DNA of 64,000 nucleotides. Origin: Dasania marina DSM 21967 (GTDB taxonomy: Bacteria > Pseudomonadota > Gammaproteobacteria > Pseudomonadales > Dasaniaceae). The number at the start of each line of letters is the position of its first letter. Position 1 is the stretch's first letter. The stretch spans positions 186,001-250,000 of the forward strand of contig NZ_KB891576.1 of assembly GCF_000373485.1 (NCBI RefSeq), read 5' to 3'. Below, in pieces: positions 1 to 9,031 of this stretch. Under the pieces are notes generated by a model that did not search any database, was not told where the DNA came from, and saw only the letters and a list, made by a program, of their open reading frames with translations. The position numbers and the translations under genes are program-made.

Positions 1-531
1 CTTTTCCCAGTTCTTAGCTACCAAAGAGATAATGATGGATTCTATAGACTTTAAGGCCATTTTTTCTAAACGGCTAAATGGCGGTAACTTTCGTGTTCTA
101 GCAAGAGAAACCACGATGGCAACGCCTGCACCGAATTGTTTCAAATAAAAAACCTGATCGATCAAACCGCTGTAACAGTAATATTTTTGGTGATATTCAC
201 TATCAAAGAAGCCTTCTGGAGCCGCGTCGTTAATATGAAAAAATCCATTGGCGTTATTTTTATAGCTTTGGTATAGGGGGCTTAGTATAAAAGCCCCCTT
301 TAGGTATCTGTCGTAAAAGGCATCTTTGTATTCATCGTCCAACTGATCGTGCAATATTTTTGGTGTGGGGCCTACGCCATAGGCCATAATAACCGCACTA
401 TCAAAATCACTAATGGCTTTAATACTGTTAAGAAAAGACGCTGCAAAGTCTGACCGCTGCAACACATTAATTAACTGCGAAACGCTCTCCTGCCATTCAA
501 AGCCACTGCCATTAATCATAACGGCCACCAT
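1..531 (-). CDS. N-terminal part of a probable LuxR-type regulator (cut by window edge)
   Basis: The minus strand is open from an ATG at 531-529 to the left edge, giving 177 codons without a stop; the rest lies outside the window. The protein begins MVAVMINGSGFEWQES and has no signal peptide or membrane segment. Its size and character resemble the roughly 170-residue N-terminal domain of LuxR-family regulators common in marine gammaproteobacteria, in which the DNA-binding helix-turn-helix comes last. That HTH would lie off the edge and cannot be seen, so the family call is inference. It is divergent from the agmatine-deiminase-like gene, with 458 bp between them, so it may regulate it. Confidence 0.5.
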   Translation of the reverse strand, partial: MVAVMINGSGFEWQESVSQLINVLQRSDFAASFLNSIKAISDFDSAVIMAYGVGPTPKILHDQLDDEYKDAFYDRYLKGAFILSPLYQSYKNNANGFFHINDAAPEGFFDSEYHQKYYCYSGLIDQVFYLKQFGAGVAIVVSLARTRKLPPFSRLEKMALKSIESIIISLVAKNWEK

Positions 532-989
532 AAGCTAAATACCATAGTCATATCACGTCCCCACGTTGCTATCGTTATTGTTATAGCGCCAATGCCAATT
601 ATTATTTTATCTTTGTATTTTCATACTTATAAAACGTGGTTTTATTATGCTCTTATAATTATCACAACCATTAAAACCCAAGCATAACCTCTGCATATAA
701 CTGTAACAGCCTAAACTATTGCACAGCCCACACCGCATAAGAATAGCCCGATGGGGTAGGTTACAACCCTGTATAGATACAATATTTTCTTACTGTTTTT
801 CTATTTACGCCCTAATAAAATTCGCCGCTAAAACTGTTTTTAAAACAGTTAAAACAGTTAAAACAGTTAAAACAGTTAAAACAGTTAAAACTAAGCTATA
901 CCGCTATCACCCGCGAATGTGGGTATTTATCAAAAAATAATCGTTATTTAATAGCTGCCCCAATAACAATTAAAATAAGGTAACAATCT
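532..989. other. Divergent intergenic region, AT-rich
   Basis: This region separates the LuxR-like gene from the deiminase gene and should hold both promoters. It is AT-rich and contains the 9-bp tandem repeat listed separately. A possible 73-codon reading frame at 719-940 runs through that repeat and gives a Lys-Thr-Val run; it has no other protein character. I see no RNA gene here. Confidence 0.6.
832..891. repeat. 9-bp tandem repeat (AAAACAGTT), one inverted unit plus five direct units
   Basis: Five exact direct copies of AAAACAGTT occupy 842-886, followed by a broken sixth (AAAAC). The same 9-mer in inverted orientation (AACTGTTTT) sits immediately before, at 832-840, so the array starts with a palindrome. 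It lies about 100 bp upstream of the deiminase start. It could be a set of regulator binding sites or a slippage-prone spacer. Confidence 0.85.
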
Positions 990-2324
990 ATGTTAAATAA
1001 ATCCCGTACGTTGTTGGCTGGCTTAGCTATAGCCGCTGCAACCTTAACCTTCGCCTCTACGCTGCATGCAGAAATTAGAATGCCAGCAGAGTTTGAACCA
1101 CAAAAAGCTTTATGGGTCGCCTGGCCAAGTTATACCTACGTCAACGGTTTTAGCACCACAGTACCGGTATTAAACATCATTGCTGCCGCACAAGCCCATA
1201 CCACTGTGGTAGTACAGGTGATAAAAACTAGTGACATCAGTAACATCAGAACGCAGATTATTAACCGCGGTATACCGCTGGATAATATCGAGTTTATGGC
1301 CGCCAAGCGCGACGATATGTGGCTGCGGGATATGGGCCCAGTATTTCGCTATAACGGCACCAAAAAAGAGATGGTGGACTTTCAGTTTACCGGCTGGGGT
1401 GCTTATGGCTTATACGAACCTTACAGCCAAACCGAAGGCAACCTAGACAAACTACTAGCCGGCAAGCTGGGCTTGGATATACAAAGCTCATGGCTAGTTC
1501 ATGAAGGCGGCAATCACGAGTTTAACGGCCAAGGTACTATGATGCTGACTTGGGCGGTTGAGGACCAACGTAACCCTGAAGGCCAATCCGAACTCAAGCA
1601 CTACATCTACGGCGAAGATAACAGCGTTAATGGCACTAAAAGAGCCATCATCGAAGATGAATTTAAGCGTGTATTTAACGTGAAAAAAGTCCTCTGGTTG
1701 GAGCAAGGATTGGTAGAAGATCCCTTCGCCTTTACTAGCATACCCGGCCCGCAGCCCGGCACTAAGGCCTATACCTTTGGCACCGGTGGCCATGTTGACG
1801 AGTACGCGCGCTTTGTAGGCCCCAACACCATAGCGTTGGCAGAGATTACCGATGAGCAAGTAGCCCACGACACTAGCGGCATAGCCGCCTTGTCACAGCA
1901 ACGCTTAGAGGCAAACTTTCAGGTGCTAAAAAAAGCCCGCGACCAAGATGGTAACCTCTTCACCATCGTGCGTATGCCACATACCGATATGTCCTATGAA
2001 CTGACTAATCGCAGCGATACCATGAACGAATGGCTTTCTGAGTTTCTGTTTGATGATACCTTGGACTCACTGCCCAACTCGGTTTATATCGCCGCCGCAA
2101 GCAGCTATATGAACTTTGTTATTGCCAATGGTGTGATTATCGTGCCGCAATACTACCAAGCCGGTGGCGACTTAGGCGTGCAACAGCGCGACCAACAGGC
2201 TATTAGCGTATTGCAATCGGTGTTCCCTAATCGCAGCGTGGTGGGTGTTAACCCCTATGCGATTAACTTAGGTGGTGGTGGTATGCACTGCATCACAGCC
2301 CATGAGCCTGCTGACTTAGAATAA
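990..2324 (+). CDS. Exported agmatine deiminase / peptidyl-arginine deiminase family protein
   Basis: This 444-residue protein belongs to the agmatine deiminase and Porphyromonas-type peptidylarginine deiminase family, which hydrolyses guanidino groups to ureido groups with release of ammonia. Family motifs are present: WLRDMGPVF near residue 111, HEGGNHE near 170, GGHVDEYARF near 266, and GGGGMHCITAHEP at the C terminus with the likely nucleophile Cys434. Unlike cytosolic AguA, it begins with a clear signal peptide (residues 1-27, hydrophobic core then TLHA), so it is probably periplasmic or secreted. An AAGG ribosome site precedes the ATG. No N-carbamoylputrescine amidohydrolase gene is adjacent, which weakens assignment to the usual putrescine pathway. 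The substrate (agmatine or peptidyl-arginine) cannot be told from sequence. Confidence 0.85.
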   Translation: MLNKSRTLLAGLAIAAATLTFASTLHAEIRMPAEFEPQKALWVAWPSYTYVNGFSTTVPVLNIIAAAQAHTTVVVQVIKTSDISNIRTQIINRGIPLDNIEFMAAKRDDMWLRDMGPVFRYNGTKKEMVDFQFTGWGAYGLYEPYSQTEGNLDKLLAGKLGLDIQSSWLVHEGGNHEFNGQGTMMLTWAVEDQRNPEGQSELKHYIYGEDNSVNGTKRAIIEDEFKRVFNVKKVLWLEQGLVEDPFAFTSIPGPQPGTKAYTFGTGGHVDEYARFVGPNTIALAEITDEQVAHDTSGIAALSQQRLEANFQVLKKARDQDGNLFTIVRMPHTDMSYELTNRSDTMNEWLSEFLFDDTLDSLPNSVYIAAASSYMNFVIANGVIIVPQYYQAGGDLGVQQRDQQAISVLQSVFPNRSVVGVNPYAINLGGGGMHCITAHEPADLE

Positions 2325-2349
2325 TACCAGAATAAAATCAGTCCCCTCT

Positions 2350-2390
2350 GTTCATTGTTCAGCAGCGAGTCGCTGGGCAATGAACTTTTT
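2350..2390 (+). terminator. Rho-independent terminator after the deiminase gene
   Basis: GTTCATTG at 2350-2357 pairs with CAATGAAC at 2378-2385, and CAGC with GCTG inside. Five T follow at 2386-2390, 25 bp after the deiminase stop codon. Confidence 0.75.
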
Positions 2391-2455
2391 AACGCAGATA
2401 ATTGAAGGAAGAAAAAAGAAGAGATGACTATAGCTAGTCGTTATGACAGTAAGTG

Positions 2456-2671
2456 TTAACGTCTTTTTTTGAACAGGCCCAGTTGACTGGATTCAATTTG
2501 AATTTTTTTAGTGATGTAATCAACCGTCACATCCCAATATCCCATACGATTGAGCACTACCCCTTCAACCACACCCAAGTTTTTCCCCAGTTCCAAAAAG
2601 TGAGGGCTTTTAGGCTTAAGGGTAACTTTATCGCCCACCTTAATTTTCGGTTGATGTAAAGCGATAGGCAC
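2456..2671 (-). CDS. Small conserved-looking protein, function unknown
   Basis: A 71-residue basic protein begins at a GTG codon preceded by GGAG with 8 bases between, a good ribosome site that supports this start. The sequence (KIKVGDKVTLKPKSPHF, then a segment around VVEGVV) looks like a small beta-barrel of the KOW/SH3 kind. It ends in a basic tail (LFKKRR). There is no signal peptide. The opposite strand also has an open frame of similar length, but it has low-complexity composition and no comparable ribosome site. It lies alone, convergent with the deiminase gene. I do not recognise the family. Confidence 0.6.
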   Translation of the reverse strand: MPIALHQPKIKVGDKVTLKPKSPHFLELGKNLGVVEGVVLNRMGYWDVTVDYITKKIQIESSQLGLFKKRR

Positions 2672-2854
2672 GTTGCGAGCTCCGTATTGTTTTTTGAATT
2701 AGCAATCATAAAAGCACCCAAGGAAAATAAACAGGAACAGTTATGGGTCTGATCGTTTTTAAACTATTTCCCCTGATATAAGTACTGCGCCATTGCCGTC
2801 CACTCTTAGCATTATATAGATCAAAAAAACACGATGACGCTACAACTTTTATCG

Positions 2855-4513
2855 CTACTGTGCAGATAATGCCCTACCCGCTTGTTTAATAACACGCGAA
2901 AAGTCAGCAAAGTGCTGCTCCGTCAGTTCCAGCTCTTCGCCGGCCATATCGGCATATACCAAAGCCACCACACGTAGGCCGCTTTTGATAGGTGCCATCA
3001 CAAAGCGCTTTTGTTCAGCGATTAAGGCTTTTACCGGCTTGCTTAACAGCTTATCTAAGCCGGTGGTTTTGTCGGGAGACACCCATACGGGGCCGGAGCT
3101 ACGAGAACAATAGCGGAAAATTGAATCCTGAGATTCACTGATTGAAAGTTCCAAATCTTGGGTCCAGTGTTCAATATGACTACCGGCTAAATAAGCGAGT
3201 TTGATTTCTTCCTTTTTATTCACCTTAATAAAAACCGCCACCCGCTCTAGGCCTATGGCGTCGTAGATACCGTCGGCGATAATTTTGCACACACTGGCCA
3301 CTGGTTTTTGCCCTTCGGCCGCTGCCCACAACTCTTCGATCAATTCCATTTGTCTAACAGCACTGGCTGGCCTTAGCACCTGTTTCTGCTCTAGTACTTT
3401 TTCTTGTAGCTTATTTTTCGCGGTAGTTTTTTGTGTACTACTAGGCTGCGCAGTTGTTGCTATGCCTGCTTGTGCAGCATTGTCTACATGGCTATTGGAG
3501 CGCAGTAACAATGATTCAATATCACGCAATGTTTTTTCTGTAGCCTCTATATCATCGACGGGCTCCATCGCCTCTATGTCGACAGCATGCTGCGCAGGCA
3601 TTAAATCGCTCCCTATGCTAGGCCCATACTCCTTCGCCATCGCCATAGCTTCGTCGGCACCTTTGCGCAACAAGTCCATACCGCTACTAATATCTAAAGA
3701 AAAATCTTTGGTGATTTTATTTAAAGCGCTAGTCAATAGCTTAGAATCCCAGCCTGCCTCTATACCACTGCTCATCATATTGCCCAGGTTGATCGCTTTC
3801 ACCTCTGGGCTATGTTTAGCAGGGTTAAAACTATCGGATAGGGTTTCGCTCAGCGACCAGCTATCGGCCAAGGCCTTAGACATATCGATAAAAGACATAC
3901 CCGTTAATTGCTGCGCCGCCACAGAGGCACTGCCGTGATTTTTTTGTAATAGCTTTTTGTATTCTAGACTTTCAGCTATGGGGCTAGCCCAAAAAACCAA
4001 TTCCCCCAGATTTTGCAATAAACCGGCAATAAAAACATCTTCACTGCGACAACTTTTCATTTGCTGGGCAATATTTCTAGCATGCACCGCCGTATGAAAA
4101 CTCTGCGCCAAACACAGCAGTAAACGCTTTTGTTTATTGGGTTTTTTGATAATGCTGTCGATTAATGCAATAGATATGCAAATACAGCGTATGCCATTAA
4201 AGCCTATACGCACTATCGCTTGGCGCAGCGCACTGTCTTGGTCGCTGGCCTTCAACGGCAGGCGCATGGCTGAGCCGGGTTTATACTCTACGCTATTAGC
4301 GATTTTTAACACCTGCGAGGTTAACGCTGCATCTTTTAAGATAATCTCGGCTAAACCGCTGGCGCTGGTATTGGCATTACCAATTAGTGAGGTAATTTCA
4401 CTGCTCACCGAGGCCAAAGCCCGCATTTCAGTTTTTTGCAGTATGTCTAGCCACGGGGCGCTATCTATGTCGCTGTCCGTGTCCTTGGATTTACGATCTA
4501 CAACTTTGCTCAT
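2855..4513 (-). CDS. HDOD domain protein with C-terminal GAF-like domain
   Basis: The protein has 552 residues. The first 230 or so form an HDOD domain, a catalytically silent relative of HD hydrolases found in signalling proteins; the typical run of ALTSQVLKIANS, AIVRIGFNGIR and FIAGLLQNLGELVFW is visible. A long low-complexity linker rich in Ala, Thr and Lys follows (about 310-380). The C-terminal 170 residues look like a GAF domain. Proteins with this layout take part in c-di-GMP, stress or motility signalling, but the partner is not evident here. It is divergent from moeA across 317 bp. No signal peptide is seen. Domain calls are firm for HDOD and moderate for GAF. Confidence 0.8.
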   Translation of the reverse strand: MSKVVDRKSKDTDSDIDSAPWLDILQKTEMRALASVSSEITSLIGNANTSASGLAEIILKDAALTSQVLKIANSVEYKPGSAMRLPLKASDQDSALRQAIVRIGFNGIRCICISIALIDSIIKKPNKQKRLLLCLAQSFHTAVHARNIAQQMKSCRSEDVFIAGLLQNLGELVFWASPIAESLEYKKLLQKNHGSASVAAQQLTGMSFIDMSKALADSWSLSETLSDSFNPAKHSPEVKAINLGNMMSSGIEAGWDSKLLTSALNKITKDFSLDISSGMDLLRKGADEAMAMAKEYGPSIGSDLMPAQHAVDIEAMEPVDDIEATEKTLRDIESLLLRSNSHVDNAAQAGIATTAQPSSTQKTTAKNKLQEKVLEQKQVLRPASAVRQMELIEELWAAAEGQKPVASVCKIIADGIYDAIGLERVAVFIKVNKKEEIKLAYLAGSHIEHWTQDLELSISESQDSIFRYCSRSSGPVWVSPDKTTGLDKLLSKPVKALIAEQKRFVMAPIKSGLRVVALVYADMAGEELELTEQHFADFSRVIKQAGRALSAQ

Positions 4514-4830
4514 TAGGGTTTTATCTGCCGCTAGTCATGGGGTCAATGTCATTTTGTAGCTCAAATTCCTAAAAAAACAGCTTATTACTAAGAATTTGAA
4601 CCGAAATTTTAGCTACCACTATGGAATAAAGATAGGCAGTACTTATACTGATATGGACTAAGAAATGCAAAAAACATCTACCCCAGTGAAGTGCGCATTA
4701 TTTAATCAGCTCATGGGTTTAGGCTATAAATAACTTGCTAATTAGCGCTAGTTTTTTATAGGCTCTGCGGGCTGTATACGCTTACAGCATTCAAGCTTAG
4801 CCTAATAACACTCTATAAAGGTAAAACCCC
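4514..4830. other. Divergent promoter region between the HDOD gene and moeA
   Basis: It holds no open frame of note. An 8-bp inverted repeat (TCAAATTC at 4561-4568 and GAATTTGA about 30 bp on) lies near the HDOD start. No molybdenum-cofactor riboswitch could be recognised ahead of moeA. Confidence 0.5.
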
Positions 4831-6063
4831 ATGGACTCTTGTGCAAGTAACGGCCTTATGCCCTTAGAGGCAGCCCAGCAATTACTGCAAGAGGCAGTCA
4901 CTGCTCTCAACAGCACTGAAAACATACTCTTAGAGCAGGCGCTGGATAGAGTGTTGGCCTGCGACCTACAGGCGGGCTTTAATGTACCCGGCTATGACAA
5001 CTCGGCTATGGACGGCTATGCCTTACGCGCAGGCGACCTAGCCCAGCAACAAAACCTAAGCTTGATAGGCAAGGCTATGGCCGGCCGGCCTTTTGCTGGC
5101 AAAGTAAGCCAAGGCCAATGCGTGCGCATTATGACTGGCGCCGCCATACCCGATGGTGCCGATTGCGTGATTATGCAAGAGCGCTGCAGCGCCGAAGGCG
5201 AGCAAATCCGCTTTCATGAACGCGCTGAGGTGCATAACAATATCCGTTTTGCAGGGGAAGATATTACCGCTGGCAGCTGCATACTGCAGCAGGGCAAACG
5301 CCTAAGCCCCGTAGATATAGGTTTAATCGCCTCGGTGGGCGTGGCTGAGGTTAAGGTTTATCGCCGACTTAAAGTTGCGCTATTTTCTACCGGTGATGAG
5401 CTACAACTGCCGGGTACGGCGCTGGCCAAGGGCTGTATTTATGACAGCAATCGCTATGTGGTGGCAGCCATGCTGGCGCGGCTGGGTGCGGATGTACTGA
5501 ACTTGGGAGTTATCCCCGATGACCCTGCAAGGCTGGAGCAAGTATTTATAGAGGCCGCTGCCAGCTGTGATGCCATCGTCAGCTCAGGGGGTGTATCGGT
5601 GGGGGAAGCTGATTACACCAAAGACATATTAAACAAAATCGGCCAGGTCAATTTTTGGAAGATAGCCATCAAACCCGGTAAACCCTTTGCCTTTGGCAGC
5701 ATAGGCAAGGCGTTATTTTTTGGCCTACCGGGCAACCCCGTAGCCGCTACCGTCACCTTTCACCAGCTAGTTACCCCTACACTCAGGGCACTAGCCGGCG
5801 AGCAAAACCTGACCAGCCTGTCACTGCCAGCACGCACTCAAATAGCCTTGAGAAAGCAGCCCGGACGGACCGATTTTCAGCGCGGCATAGTAAGCCGTGA
5901 CGGCAACGGCGGGCTGATCGTCAATGATACTGGCGAGCAAGGCTCAGGCATTTTATCCTCAGTTAGCAAGGCCAACTGCTATATCAAGATCCCCCGTGAG
6001 TCAGGTAATATCGCCGCAGGGGAAACAGTAGAAACTATCCCTTTCGATAAATGGCTAGCGTAG
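4831..6063 (+). CDS. moeA: Molybdopterin molybdenumtransferase MoeA
   Basis: This 410-residue protein inserts molybdate into adenylylated molybdopterin in the last step of molybdenum cofactor synthesis, in the cytosol. Family signatures are clear: PGYDNSAMDGYALR near residue 50, STGDEL near 190, the GGVSVGEADYTKDIL segment near 255, and GLPGNPVAA near 300. The length matches E. coli MoeA (411). AAAGG precedes the ATG. It stands alone here; other cofactor genes (moaC, moaD, moaE) are 48 kb away in the window, so the pathway is dispersed. It is convergent with nhaD. Confidence 0.95.
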   Translation: MDSCASNGLMPLEAAQQLLQEAVTALNSTENILLEQALDRVLACDLQAGFNVPGYDNSAMDGYALRAGDLAQQQNLSLIGKAMAGRPFAGKVSQGQCVRIMTGAAIPDGADCVIMQERCSAEGEQIRFHERAEVHNNIRFAGEDITAGSCILQQGKRLSPVDIGLIASVGVAEVKVYRRLKVALFSTGDELQLPGTALAKGCIYDSNRYVVAAMLARLGADVLNLGVIPDDPARLEQVFIEAAASCDAIVSSGGVSVGEADYTKDILNKIGQVNFWKIAIKPGKPFAFGSIGKALFFGLPGNPVAATVTFHQLVTPTLRALAGEQNLTSLSLPARTQIALRKQPGRTDFQRGIVSRDGNGGLIVNDTGEQGSGILSSVSKANCYIKIPRESGNIAAGETVETIPFDKWLA

Positions 6064-6100
6064 GGCTTTAACGTATGTAGCGTTGAAAAGGGGCTGCGCG

Positions 6101-6138
6101 CTATCAGCCCTGTATTAAGCTATCAACCCTGTATTAAT
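6101..6138. repeat. 19-bp tandem duplication at the 3' end of nhaD
   Basis: The segments 6101-6119 and 6120-6138 are nearly identical (CTATCAGCCCTGTATTAA versus CTATCAACCCTGTATTAA). The second copy contains the nhaD stop codon and last four codons; the first lies just beyond the gene. The first copy also overlaps a GGGCTG/CAGCCC hairpin at 6091-6110 that may act as the moeA/nhaD terminator. Confidence 0.7.
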
Positions 6139-7520
6139 AAATGCACATAAATACTACCGGCATAGCCCAAAGCAATGGCCGGCAACCATTTTAAATGACC
6201 GAAAAAGGTGTAATAACCTCTGGCTTGGCCCATTAGCGCCACCCCAGCAGCAGAGCCAATAGAGAGTAAACTACCCCCTACGCCAGCTGTTAAGGTCACT
6301 AGTAGCCACTGCGTCTGCGACATATCTGGCTGCATGGTTAGCACCGCAAACATCACCGGAATATTATCCACCACCGCCGATAACAAACCTACGACAATAT
6401 TGGCCATGGTAGGCCCTAGCTCGCCATACATAGCAACCGAAGCCAGCTCTAAATAACCGATAAAGCCCAAGCCACCTACCACCATAATCACCCCGTAAAA
6501 GAAAAACAGGGTATCCCATTCGGCATGGGCCACCCGCTCAAAAATATCAAAGGGCTTTTCTGGTCTGTCGGTAGGTATGCTGGATTGCGGGGCATCATGG
6601 CCCGCTTTGCGTAAATAAAATCCGTAAAACTTCAAATAAGCCAAACCGGTCATCATGCCAAACACCGGCGGCAGATGTAAAAACTGATGAAAGCTCACTG
6701 CCGTACAAATTGTAGCAATAAACAACCCGACTATAGCTAAGCCACCTGGCTTAATGCTGGCCTTCTGGCCATTATTGGCCGGTGGCAGGCCGGTGGGTAT
6801 AGCAAAGCTCATAATGAAGGCGGGGATTAGAAAATTAACCGCTGCGGGTATGAATAATTGGAAAAAAGTGAAAAACTCAATAATGCCTTTTTGCCATACC
6901 ATTAGCGTAGTAATGTCACCGAAGGGGCTAAAAGCACCACCGGCATTGGCAGCTACGACGATGTTAATACAGCTGATATTAATAAACTGTTTATGGCCTT
7001 GCCCTACCGTCATCACCACCGCACACATAATCAAGGCAGTAGTGAGGTTGTCGGCAATCGGCGAAATGAAAAAGGCCAGGATACCGGTAAACCAAAACAA
7101 GCCCTTATAAGTAAAACCATTTTCAATTAACCAATCCCTTAGCGCATCAAAAACACCGCGCTCTATTATAGAATTGATATAGGTCATCGCCACTAACAAA
7201 AAGAAGAACAGCTCGGCGTATTCTAAAAAATTATGCCGTATAGCATGCTCTACTGCTAAAGAAGAGTGATCACGGTAAGCAATAGCAATCAGTGCCCATA
7301 TTAAACCAGCCGCTAACAGCACCGGCTTGGATTTTCGCAAATGTAGCTTTTCTTCCAATATCACAAAAACATAGGCCGTTACAAAAATAGCCAATGACAC
7401 TAAGCCTACCCAATGCCCCGTTAAATCTATCGCCTCATTACTGGCCATAGTCTGAGTACTGCTGGCAACAGCAGGCATGGCAAGCAACAACAAAGTGATA
7501 ACTTTGACTAGGATATACAT
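6123..7520 (-). CDS. nhaD: NhaD-type sodium/proton antiporter
   Basis: A 465-residue inner-membrane protein with about a dozen hydrophobic segments and an N-terminal signal-like segment. It belongs to the ion transporter superfamily and NhaD subfamily, which exchanges sodium (or lithium) for protons and is typical of marine and halophilic bacteria. Recognisable stretches include the segment around SPIADNLTTALIMCAVV, the NAGGAFSPFGDITTLMVW motif, and the C-terminal VVDNIPVMFAVLTM with GVGGSLLSIGSAAGVALMG. The length fits the family. A GAGGA ribosome site precedes the ATG. It is convergent with moeA and divergent from the cupin gene. It suggests life in salty water. Confidence 0.93.
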   Translation of the reverse strand: MYILVKVITLLLLAMPAVASSTQTMASNEAIDLTGHWVGLVSLAIFVTAYVFVILEEKLHLRKSKPVLLAAGLIWALIAIAYRDHSSLAVEHAIRHNFLEYAELFFFLLVAMTYINSIIERGVFDALRDWLIENGFTYKGLFWFTGILAFFISPIADNLTTALIMCAVVMTVGQGHKQFINISCINIVVAANAGGAFSPFGDITTLMVWQKGIIEFFTFFQLFIPAAVNFLIPAFIMSFAIPTGLPPANNGQKASIKPGGLAIVGLFIATICTAVSFHQFLHLPPVFGMMTGLAYLKFYGFYLRKAGHDAPQSSIPTDRPEKPFDIFERVAHAEWDTLFFFYGVIMVVGGLGFIGYLELASVAMYGELGPTMANIVVGLLSAVVDNIPVMFAVLTMQPDMSQTQWLLVTLTAGVGGSLLSIGSAAGVALMGQARGYYTFFGHLKWLPAIALGYAGSIYVHLLIQG

Positions 7521-7735
7521 AGCGTCCTCTTATATAAGGTTAATATGCCATTAACTCTTAACACCGCAATACGATTAAAACTGTATTTTGTATCACTACT
7601 AGCGTCAATCTGACAAGCAGATATTGTAACACTTAGATAAAAAAACTCGCTATCTTAAATAAGCGCCAAGCATGGACGCAACAATCTTATCGTACTACCA
7701 TGCCTACCCCATCTATCACTATATAGAGTTCTTAC

Positions 7736-8026
7736 ATGTGTACTAAACATACTGCTGCCAAAGGCCTATTACAAATTGAAAATGAGCGCGTTATTGTTAC
7801 CGAGTGGTGCTTTCCACCCAATGGTGAAACCGGCTGGCATAAACATGCCTACGACTATGTGGTGATTCCGGAGCAAGACGGACAATTGAAAATTGTTACC
7901 GAACAAGGCGAAAGCATAGCGCAATTAACGGCCGGGCAATCCTATTACCGGCCCGCCGGCATAGAGCACAATGTTATTAATGCTAACGACTATGATTTTG
8001 CTTTTGTAGAGGTTGAGCTTAAGTAA
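7736..8026 (+). CDS. Small cupin-domain protein
   Basis: A 96-residue single-domain cupin. The metal-binding pattern shows in GETGWHKHAYDYVVIPE (two His, later Glu) and in the second motif, where SYYRPAGIEHNV supplies the last His. Such small cupins bind a metal ion or small ligand, and many have no assigned reaction. It is a single gene with weak ribosome binding sequence, divergent from nhaD and followed 60 bp later by the VanZ-like gene. The fold assignment is firm; function unknown. Confidence 0.8.
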   Translation: MCTKHTAAKGLLQIENERVIVTEWCFPPNGETGWHKHAYDYVVIPEQDGQLKIVTEQGESIAQLTAGQSYYRPAGIEHNVINANDYDFAFVEVELK

Positions 8027-8089
8027 AATGCAACGGCGGCTAGCACAAGTACTTAAACCGTATAACACCTTACAGGCATATACGGATTG

Positions 8090-9031
8090 ATGATTGCCCT
8101 CTATAAATCAAGAGCGACGATAAGCCTTATACTACTCAGCCTCCTATTATTGCTATACATCGCTAGCCCGCAGGGTATAGAGCCACGCTCTATACACCAA
8201 CTCTGGAATTTAGGTCATCTCGCTTTATTTTTTAGCATTAGCGCAGTCATACTACTGGAACGCCGCCAACAACATAGCGACTTGCGCTCAGAAGCCATAG
8301 AGGCTCTGCTATACCCACTGCTTTTTGGTTTACTCATAGAGCTCATTCAACCCTTATTTGCCAGAACCGCAGACATATCAGACCTGGCAAAAAACGGCAT
8401 AGGCTCGCTACTGGCTTTTTGCTGGCTCTCACGCCACCTAGCCCAGCCAAAGCCTCGCAGCCTACTGCTTAAAATATTTAGCCTACTGGTTTTTTTATTT
8501 ATGCTAAAACCTTACATGCTTAGCCGCTATGATGAGCACTTGGCTAAGCAAAGCTTCCCATTACTCAGCGACGTTAGCAGCCATAGCGAACTGGCGCGCT
8601 TTCAGCCTATAGGTATACACACGCAAATTAATTTAGCTAAGCAGGCAGCCCATTTACCCTCGCCAGCCTTAGCGATACAAATCAATAATAAAGAACGATA
8701 CAGTGGCGTCAGTTTAGCGCACCTCCCCGGCGACTGGCGGGGCTATCAGCAACTCAAGCTAAGCCTTTATTTGGACGGTGGCCACACCCAGCAACTCACC
8801 CTGCGCATACATGACCGCTTACACCCCAAAGGGGGGAATGAGTATAACGATAGATTTAATCAAAAAATCACACTAAGCCCAGGCTGGAATCACCTCAGCA
8901 TCAACTTAGCCGAGGTAGCGCAGGCGCCAGTACAGCGCGCTATGGATATGGCCAATATTGTTGACCTCAGCCTATTTATGATAGAGGCCACGCCACAAAC
9001 ACTGTGGCTGGACGACATCTACTTGCAGTAA
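8090..9031 (+). CDS. VanZ-like membrane protein with C-terminal soluble domain
   Basis: The first 140 residues form a VanZ-like region: four hydrophobic segments, then the acidic pattern LIELIQPLFARTADISDLAKNG characteristic of the family. The remaining roughly 170 residues, after another hydrophobic segment, are a soluble beta-rich domain (SGVSLAHLPGDWRGY, LKLSLYLDG, LWLDDIYLQ) that resembles carbohydrate-binding or jelly-roll modules. VanZ itself gives low-level teicoplanin resistance, but most relatives have unknown roles at the envelope. A TTG at 8087 is also in frame; the ATG at 8090 is preferred. The fusion to an outward-facing domain suggests a polysaccharide-related role, which is inference. 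Confidence 0.75.
   Translation: MIALYKSRATISLILLSLLLLLYIASPQGIEPRSIHQLWNLGHLALFFSISAVILLERRQQHSDLRSEAIEALLYPLLFGLLIELIQPLFARTADISDLAKNGIGSLLAFCWLSRHLAQPKPRSLLLKIFSLLVFLFMLKPYMLSRYDEHLAKQSFPLLSDVSSHSELARFQPIGIHTQINLAKQAAHLPSPALAIQINNKERYSGVSLAHLPGDWRGYQQLKLSLYLDGGHTQQLTLRIHDRLHPKGGNEYNDRFNQKITLSPGWNHLSINLAEVAQAPVQRAMDMANIVDLSLFMIEATPQTLWLDDIYLQ

Noticed and set aside
719-940. 73-codon frame with a Lys-Thr-Val run
   Set aside because: It is produced by the 9-bp tandem repeat and has no ribosome site or other protein character.
4514-4830. Molybdenum-cofactor riboswitch upstream of moeA
   Set aside because: No recognisable conserved core could be found in this interval.
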